A stretch of 64,000 nt of DNA, taken from NCBI RefSeq assembly GCF_014196745.1, contig NZ_JACIEH010000001.1:1116001-1180000 (forward strand), in the 5' to 3' direction. Source of the DNA: Sphingomonas kyeonggiensis. GTDB lineage: Bacteria > Pseudomonadota > Alphaproteobacteria > Sphingomonadales > Sphingomonadaceae. The notes below the pieces were generated by a model. That model was not told where the DNA came from. It did no database searches and worked only from the letters and a program-made list of their open reading frames with translations. Positions within the stretch are counted from its first letter, which is position 1. The number at the start of each line of letters is the position of its first letter. Below, in pieces: positions 58,507 through 64,000 of this stretch. A program made the position numbers and the translations under genes.

Positions 58507-61206
58507 ATGAGGGGCGATTTCTTCGCATCGAGGAGCATTGGGTTTCGGTCGCTGCGCCGTGGTGTCTCGGCCTTGGCGATGGCGGGAGGATTGTACTGGG
58601 GCGGCGCCGCGCAGGCGCAGGCGCAGACTTCGTCCGGTCAGCCGGACCCTCAGGAGCAGGGTGTTCCCGTTGATTCCGGTACCGAGCAGGACGCCGGCGA
58701 CAGCAGGGACATTGTCGTAACCGGTACCCTGCTGCGCGGCGTGGCGCCGGTCGGCACCAATGTCGTCAGCGTCAATCGTGCCGATGTACTGGCCACCGGC
58801 GCGGCGTCGGCAAATGATCTGCTGGCGTCCGTTCCGCAGGTCGGCAATTTCGGCACGGTACCGGTCGGCACCGGCAGCTATGCATTGCCGATCATTCGCC
58901 CCAATATCCGCAATCTGGGCGCCTCGGGCGGCTCGACGACGCTGGTGCTGATGAACGGCCACCGGCTGGTCGGCGCGGGTGTGTTGCAGACCTCGGTCGA
59001 TCCTTCGGTCATTCCGCCGGATGCAATCGAACGGGTCGAGATCATTCCCGATGGCGGCTCGTCGATCTACGGATCCGATGCGATCGGGGGCGTCATCAAC
59101 TTCATCACGCGCAAGCGCTATGATGGCTTTGGCGCCAATGCGCGCTACGGGATTGCCAACCAGTATCGTGCGTTCGACGGCAGCGTGATCGCGGGCAAGG
59201 ATTGGGGATCGGGATCGGTTTTCCTGTCCTATGCCTATGCGTGGCACGACAATATCCTGGGCATCGACCGCGACTATGTGACGGCCGACAATCGCGGTGG
59301 CGGTGGCAATGACAATCGTGGAACGGCCTGTTCGCCGGCGAACCTGATCATCGGCGGCATCCCCTATGCACTGCCCGGCCGGGTGCCCGGCTCGCTGAAC
59401 CGCTGCGACCAGACCGATTATGCCGATATCGTCCCGCGCGAGACGCGGCACAGCGTGTTCGGCGGATTCACGCAGGAGGTGAACGATCGCTTCAGCCTCG
59501 CCTTGACCGGCTATTGGTCGCAGCGCGACACGATCACGCGATCGGCGCAATCGAGCCAGAGCGAGACGATCACCGCGCTCAATCCCTATTTCACGCGGGT
59601 GGGTACCGAAGTCTCGCAGACCGTGGCGCTCTCCTTTGCGCCGGTGTTCGGTCCCAGCAATATCAGCCCGGCGAAGTTCACCTCCTGGGGGCTCACGCCC
59701 ACGGCGGAATTCGAACTGGGCGGCGGCTGGCAGATTCGCGCGCTGGGCAATTATGGCCGCAGCACGAACGAGACCACCGAGGATTCGATCAACTCGGCGG
59801 CAGTCACCGCGGCTTTTGGCGGGACGACCACGGCTACTGCGCTCAATCCCTATAACCTGTCGGCGACGGCACCAGGCGTGCTCTCGAAGATCAACGATTT
59901 CGTCAATTACGGCCAGGCCGACCAGAAGATCGCCGAAGGGCGCATGATCATCGATGGTCCGCTGTTCGCACTCGGGGGTGGCGATGTTCGCCTCGCCGCG
60001 GGCGCCGAATATCATTACGAGGACATCCGCTCGTTCACCGGAAGCGGCCCCGTCGCCGCGATCACCGGCGGCCGGGCCTTCGCCAAGCGCAACGTCAAAT
60101 CGCTGTTCGGCGAAGTGCTGATCCCGATCTTCGGGGAGTCCAACCGGACCGGGGGCCTGTATGCGCTCGAGCTGTCGGGCTCGCTGCGATATGACGACTA
60201 CAGCGACGTCGGCGGCACCACCAATCCCAAGATCGGGCTCACCTGGCGTCCGGTCCGGTCGCTCACGCTTCGCGGCAACTACGGCACGTCGTTCCACGCG
60301 CCCAGCCTCGCCGATCTCGGCAATTCGGTGGATTCGCGGGTGCAGGTCATCCCATTCAGCCCGTATCGCGCGGCGAACAGTTCGCCGTTCGATATCTTGC
60401 GGCCCACCATCGCGATCGCCGGTGGCAATGCCAATCTGAAGCCGGAGACGGCGGACACTTGGTCGCTTGGCTTCGATTTCAAGCCGGAGGCGGCACCGGG
60501 CCTCGTACTAAGCGCAACCTACTTCAACGTCCGCTTCGAGGATGCGATCGCGGTACCCCCATTCACGTCTCCGGTGCTGTTCTCGGATCCCAATTATTCG
60601 AGCTTCTACATCCTCAATCCCACGCTGGCACAGGCGCAGGCCGCAGCGGGCAGCCTGCGAATTGATGGCGTGCCCAGCCTGGCCGCGCTCTATGCTTTCA
60701 GCGCACCCTATGTGCTGTTCCTCGCAACCCGCGCAAATCTTGGAGCGGTCCATACCGATGGGATCGATTTCAACCTGGCCTATGCCCGGGAAACCGGCTT
60801 CGGCGCGCTCAGCGCCAGCTTCTCCGGCACCTATACGCTGGGGCGCAAGACCCAGACGATCAAGGGCGGGGCGTTCAGCGACGATCTGAAGAACGGCACC
60901 GGCCGGCTGGCGTTCGTCGCCAATCTGGGCGGGCGCTATGGTGACCTGAGCGGGCGTGTGTCGCTCAACCATCGCAGCGGCTTCCCGCTCGCCGGCGTGC
61001 TGCCGCAAACGCGCGTCTCGTCATTCGATACGGTCGATGTGTTCCTGTCCTATGATCTGAGCGATCTGCTGAAGGGCGCGGCGCTGACGCTGAATGTCGA
61101 TAATCTGTTCGATCAGGATCCGCCGTACCTCAACAATGCGCCCGGCTACACCAACGGCGGAACATTGGGCCGGCTGGTCTCCTTCGGCATTCGCACGAAA
61201 TTCTAG
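58507..61206 (+). CDS. TonB-dependent outer-membrane receptor
   Basis: The 899-residue precursor has an extended N-terminus with a signal peptide (cleavage near AQAQA), a TonB-box-like segment (RDIVVTGTLL), and a plug domain with the markers RPNIRNLGASGGSTTLVLMNGHR and GSSIYGSDAIGGVINFITRK. A 22-strand barrel follows and ends in an aromatic residue (FGIRTKF). The plug resembles sphingomonad TonB receptors for glycans or plant compounds. Strong Shine-Dalgarno AGGGGAGGATGTA precedes ATG at 58507. The next gene is an alpha-L-rhamnosidase, suggesting a rhamnoside ligand. Confidence 0.93.
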   Translation: MRGDFFASRSIGFRSLRRGVSALAMAGGLYWGGAAQAQAQTSSGQPDPQEQGVPVDSGTEQDAGDSRDIVVTGTLLRGVAPVGTNVVSVNRADVLATGAASANDLLASVPQVGNFGTVPVGTGSYALPIIRPNIRNLGASGGSTTLVLMNGHRLVGAGVLQTSVDPSVIPPDAIERVEIIPDGGSSIYGSDAIGGVINFITRKRYDGFGANARYGIANQYRAFDGSVIAGKDWGSGSVFLSYAYAWHDNILGIDRDYVTADNRGGGGNDNRGTACSPANLIIGGIPYALPGRVPGSLNRCDQTDYADIVPRETRHSVFGGFTQEVNDRFSLALTGYWSQRDTITRSAQSSQSETITALNPYFTRVGTEVSQTVALSFAPVFGPSNISPAKFTSWGLTPTAEFELGGGWQIRALGNYGRSTNETTEDSINSAAVTAAFGGTTTATALNPYNLSATAPGVLSKINDFVNYGQADQKIAEGRMIIDGPLFALGGGDVRLAAGAEYHYEDIRSFTGSGPVAAITGGRAFAKRNVKSLFGEVLIPIFGESNRTGGLYALELSGSLRYDDYSDVGGTTNPKIGLTWRPVRSLTLRGNYGTSFHAPSLADLGNSVDSRVQVIPFSPYRAANSSPFDILRPTIAIAGGNANLKPETADTWSLGFDFKPEAAPGLVLSATYFNVRFEDAIAVPPFTSPVLFSDPNYSSFYILNPTLAQAQAAAGSLRIDGVPSLAALYAFSAPYVLFLATRANLGAVHTDGIDFNLAYARETGFGALSASFSGTYTLGRKTQTIKGGAFSDDLKNGTGRLAFVANLGGRYGDLSGRVSLNHRSGFPLAGVLPQTRVSSFDTVDVFLSYDLSDLLKGAALTLNVDNLFDQDPPYLNNAPGYTNGGTLGRLVSFGIRTKF

Positions 61207-61229
61207 GGACGACGGTTTTGCTGTCTGCA

Positions 61230-64000
61230 ATGGTTCCCGTTAGAAAAGCGCAAGGCGGATCCCATGCGATCCGCCTTGCGCTGGTGCTGCTGGCAGGATT
61301 GATGGCCCTGTGGCTGGGATCGGCAGGATTTGCCGCGTCCGACCCGGCGCCGACCGGCCTGAAAGTCGAATATGCCGAGGCGCCGCTCGGGATCGATGAA
61401 CCTGCACCGCGCCTTGCCTGGCGTTCGCCGGTCGCGCGGCAGACCGCCTATCGTATTCGGGTCGCGACGAGTCCGGAGGCGCTCGAAGCCGGACGCCATG
61501 TCTGGGACAGCGGCAGGGTCGCATCGGATGCCAATGTCCAGATTGCCTATGCCGGGCCCGCGCTGGCGGCGCGGCAACGCTATTGGTGGCAGGTCCAGGT
61601 GTGGGACGGCGAGGGGCGGCCTGGCGGCTGGAGCGCGCCCGGCTGGTGGGAAATGGGTCTGCTGTCGCCATCGGATTGGCGTGCCGGATGGATTTCGGGG
61701 CCGGAGCGGCGCGATCATGACTGGAGCGATGTCACCCTCGATGTCGATCTCACGCTCACCGGTACCTCGCTCGATCTGCTGTTTCGCGCGCTGCCGCACG
61801 GCAAGACCTATGGCGACGCCTATGTGTGGACGCTGAGCGACGACAAGGATGGTCCGGCGCTGATCGCCGGCAAGCGCCTCTATCCGGGGGGCACCAGTTC
61901 GGCGGTGAACCGCGTGGTGCTCAAGCGCGTGCCGCTCGCGGTGCCCCTGAAGAACCGGCGCCACCGGCTGACGATTCGCGCGACGGGAACCCGGATCGTC
62001 ACCCTGCTCGACGGCGTGATCGTCGATACGCTGGAGGATGACGCGCATACGCACGGCACGATCGGCTTCACCGCGAAGGATGCGAATGCTGCAGTGATAC
62101 ACTCGGTTTCGGTCGACGGCGTGGGAAGCCCGGCGGTCCGCACCAGCTTCGCGCACAACGACAATATGTTCACCGGCGGCAACGTTTCGGCCGCGGGGCT
62201 GGAGGTAGCGAGCGGCGTCAAGAATATCGATCTGGTATTGCCGATCGAAGCACCGGCGCCGCTGCTCCGCCGCGGCTTCCGCGTGGCCGGCAAGCCCATT
62301 GCGCAGGCGCGGCTGTATTTCGCCGCAGGCGGCATGCCACGCATCGTGCTGAACGGTACGGCGGTCGGGTCTCCACTGGGGGCGGGCTATACCGCCTATG
62401 ATCGCCGCGTGCTGGTCTACACCCACGATGTCACTGCACTGATCCACTCCGGCCAGAATGTCATCGGCGCCGAGCTCGGGCGCGGCTGGTACGGCGTTTC
62501 CGATCCCAATGAATGGTATTTCCACGTCGCCCCGTGGCACGCCGAACCGGCGCTGAAGGCGCAACTCGAGATCCTGTACGCGGACGGCACGCGGGAAACT
62601 GTCGCGACGGATGCAGACTGGCAGACCGCGTCTGGCCCGACGTTGGGCGATTCGATCTATCGCGGTGAGCGCTATGACGCCCGGCTGATGCCCGCTGGAT
62701 GGGATCGGCCGGCGTTCAAGGCGGATGGGTGGTCCCATGCACGCCTGGTGGCAGGGCCCACAGGCACGCTGGTCGCGGCGAATTCGGAGGCGGTAGCGCC
62801 CGTCGAAACGCTCACGCCGGTATCGGTCAAGCAGGCTGCGCCCGGCATCTGGGTCTATGATTTCGGCCGCATCATTGCGGGCTGGCCGGTTCTGGAGGCG
62901 ATCGGAGCGCGCGGCCGTACCGTGTCGCTGGTCGGCAGCGAGCAGCTTGGACCAGATGGTCTGGCGATCCCGGCATCCGGGCTGATCGACGCGCAGTTGC
63001 AGACCGACCGCTACACGCTGGCTGGCCGTGGGCGCGAGCGGTGGGAGCCGAGCTTCGGCTATCGGGGCTTCCGCTATGTTCAGGTCGAGGGGCTCGTCCG
63101 CGCGCCCACAGTGACCGTGAGGCTGGTGCATTCGGCAGTCGCGCGCACGGGCAGCTTCGCCAGTGCCAATCCGCTGCTCGACAGGATCGACGCGGCAGCG
63201 ATCGCGACCATCCTCAACAATCTGCACGGTTTCCAGACGGATACGCCAACCTTCGAGAAGAACGGCTGGACCGGAGATGCCCAGGCATCGGCCGGCGCGG
63301 CGGTGCGCAGCCTCGACGTGGCGCGGGTCTGGACGAAATGGCTCGGCGATTTCCGCGACGCGCAGTCCCCGGCGGGGGAAGTTCCCGAGATCGTGCCGGC
63401 GACACCCTATTACGGCTATGACAAAACGCCGGGCTGGAGCCTGATCTGGGGGCCGACCACGCCGTGGGACGTGGCGACGATGATCCTGCCCTGGGAACTC
63501 TACACCAGCTATGGCGACACGCGGATATTGGCGCAGAGCCACGACATGCAGCGCAGGCTGGTCGACTACACCGCGACCTTCATCAAGGCGCCCGATTATC
63601 GTCGCGCATCCGGGCTCAGCGAATGGGTGCCGCCCGGCAGCATGGATTTCCTCAACGCCCGCGGCGGCGGCGTCGATGCAGTGACCACCGCCTATTTCTT
63701 CCATGAGGCCGATCTGCTCGCCAGATCGTCGCAGATCATCGGCAAGGCCGAGGACGCGGCGCGCTATCGCTCGCTCGCCGAGGCCATTCGCGCTGCCTAT
63801 AATGCGCGATACTGGGACGATGCGAACGGATGGTATCGCACGGTCGATGCCAAGGGCGTGGCGGGGCCGCCGCTGCAGATCCAGAATGTGCTGGCGCTTG
63901 CGTTCGGCATGGCCCCCGACGGCCGTGCACAGGGCGTCGCCGATGCGATAGCGCGCGATGTCGAGAAGCAGGGGCTGCGCACCGGGGTGTTCGGCACACG
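61230..64000 (+). CDS. Alpha-L-rhamnosidase (GH78), 3' end beyond the window
   Basis: At least 923 residues are encoded; the frame runs out of the window. After a signal peptide (LALVLLAGLMALWLG, cleavage near GFAAS) come the N-terminal beta domains, and near residue 430 ELGRGWYGVSDPNEW, a GH78 motif. The catalytic (alpha/alpha)6 domain has DTPTFEKNGWTGDAQASA near residue 672 with the general acid, and WGPTTPWDVATMILPWELY. The start is uncertain: ATG at 61230 lies before a 15-bp hairpin that overlaps the first codons; a downstream ATG at about 61302 would still leave a signal peptide. The enzyme probably releases rhamnose outside the cytoplasm. Confidence 0.9.
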   Translation, partial: MVPVRKAQGGSHAIRLALVLLAGLMALWLGSAGFAASDPAPTGLKVEYAEAPLGIDEPAPRLAWRSPVARQTAYRIRVATSPEALEAGRHVWDSGRVASDANVQIAYAGPALAARQRYWWQVQVWDGEGRPGGWSAPGWWEMGLLSPSDWRAGWISGPERRDHDWSDVTLDVDLTLTGTSLDLLFRALPHGKTYGDAYVWTLSDDKDGPALIAGKRLYPGGTSSAVNRVVLKRVPLAVPLKNRRHRLTIRATGTRIVTLLDGVIVDTLEDDAHTHGTIGFTAKDANAAVIHSVSVDGVGSPAVRTSFAHNDNMFTGGNVSAAGLEVASGVKNIDLVLPIEAPAPLLRRGFRVAGKPIAQARLYFAAGGMPRIVLNGTAVGSPLGAGYTAYDRRVLVYTHDVTALIHSGQNVIGAELGRGWYGVSDPNEWYFHVAPWHAEPALKAQLEILYADGTRETVATDADWQTASGPTLGDSIYRGERYDARLMPAGWDRPAFKADGWSHARLVAGPTGTLVAANSEAVAPVETLTPVSVKQAAPGIWVYDFGRIIAGWPVLEAIGARGRTVSLVGSEQLGPDGLAIPASGLIDAQLQTDRYTLAGRGRERWEPSFGYRGFRYVQVEGLVRAPTVTVRLVHSAVARTGSFASANPLLDRIDAAAIATILNNLHGFQTDTPTFEKNGWTGDAQASAGAAVRSLDVARVWTKWLGDFRDAQSPAGEVPEIVPATPYYGYDKTPGWSLIWGPTTPWDVATMILPWELYTSYGDTRILAQSHDMQRRLVDYTATFIKAPDYRRASGLSEWVPPGSMDFLNARGGGVDAVTTAYFFHEADLLARSSQIIGKAEDAARYRSLAEAIRAAYNARYWDDANGWYRTVDAKGVAGPPLQIQNVLALAFGMAPDGRAQGVADAIARDVEKQGLRTGVFGT
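61247..61282. terminator. Perfect 15-bp hairpin at the receptor-rhamnosidase junction
   Basis: AGCGCAAGGCGGATC and GATCCGCCTTGCGCT flank a CCATGC loop, 41 bp after the receptor stop. It resembles intrinsic terminators but has no T-run and lies inside the first codons of the next gene if ATG 61230 is used. It may lower expression of the rhamnosidase relative to the receptor. Confidence 0.55.

Noticed and set aside
58345..60297. 650-codon open frame on the minus strand
   Set aside because: It lies antisense to the TonB receptor, which has a signal peptide, plug and barrel; the antisense product is Arg-rich without recognisable features.
61203..63704. 833-codon open frame on the minus strand
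   Set aside because: It is antisense to the GH78 gene, whose protein has clear catalytic motifs. High GC content produces long antisense frames; the Arg/His-rich translation has no motif.

Overview
The window is high-GC, gene-dense DNA from an alphaproteobacterium, most likely Sphingomonas or a close relative. That assignment is an inference from protein style: TonB receptor plus GH78 glycosidase, RcnB-like Asn/Arg/Trp-rich protein, many short periplasmic hydrolases, frequent ATGA/TGATG gene overlaps, and an interspersed GTCATCCCGGCGAAAGCCGG palindrome. No phage, transposase, integrase, rRNA or CRISPR array was seen. The left end cuts a GNAT acetyltransferase and the right end cuts the GH78 gene.

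Layout. 1-7070: GNAT end, glutathione peroxidase, a two-gene unit with an orphan, divergent MraZ-like protein, a secreted TPR-type protein, an Lrp/AsnC regulator, a DUF2336-like/histidine kinase fusion and a WalW-type polysaccharide deacetylase. 7097-7173: tRNA with CAU anticodon. 7339-12956 (minus): a pentose-phosphate operon rpiA-tkt-gnd followed by two HAD sugar-phosphatase-like genes. 13182-16470: a small membrane protein, a 2OG-Fe dioxygenase, a possible 24-residue peptide in front of a strong hairpin, a DEDD exonuclease, an ABM monooxygenase and a short HWE/HisKA_2-type kinase. 16707-24951: DJ-1/PfpI protein, three secreted alpha/beta hydrolases of different nucleophile type, then a LuxR-type response regulator, a winged-helix protein and a 1026-residue propeller histidine kinase.

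25024-46401: mostly housekeeping genes: tRNA-Pro, dctA, two M28 peptidases, ettA, an orphan chemotaxis receptor, a beta-barrel protein, a NYN ribonuclease, DoxX, acylphosphatase, greB, soluble lytic transglycosylase, dapA, prolyl-hydroxylase-like oxygenase, RcnB-like protein, an orphan 2Fe-2S subunit, a LigB-type dioxygenase, a ParE toxin-antitoxin pair, a class II aldolase and a DUF3829-like lipoprotein. A 634-bp stretch after ettA has only two possible tiny coupled ORFs bounded by terminators.

46394-55820: a propionate module. A divergent ScfR/PccR-type regulator faces an almost fully translationally coupled operon pccB - small protein - mce - methylmalonyl-CoA mutase - membrane protein - bioB - small membrane protein - pccA. 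Together these convert propionyl-CoA to succinyl-CoA and make the biotin the carboxylase needs. 56103-64000: an unknown membrane protein, a tandem (double) TetR protein, a TonB-dependent receptor and an alpha-L-rhamnosidase, which look like a small regulated uptake locus for rhamnose-containing glycans.

Most distinctive items: the double TetR next to the TonB/GH78 pair, the orphan MraZ-like unit, the three-hydrolase/two-component cluster, the coupled small ORFs near 31.2-31.5 kb and at 14.5 kb, the perfect 20-bp palindrome upstream of ettA, and the unknown small proteins threaded through the propionate operon.
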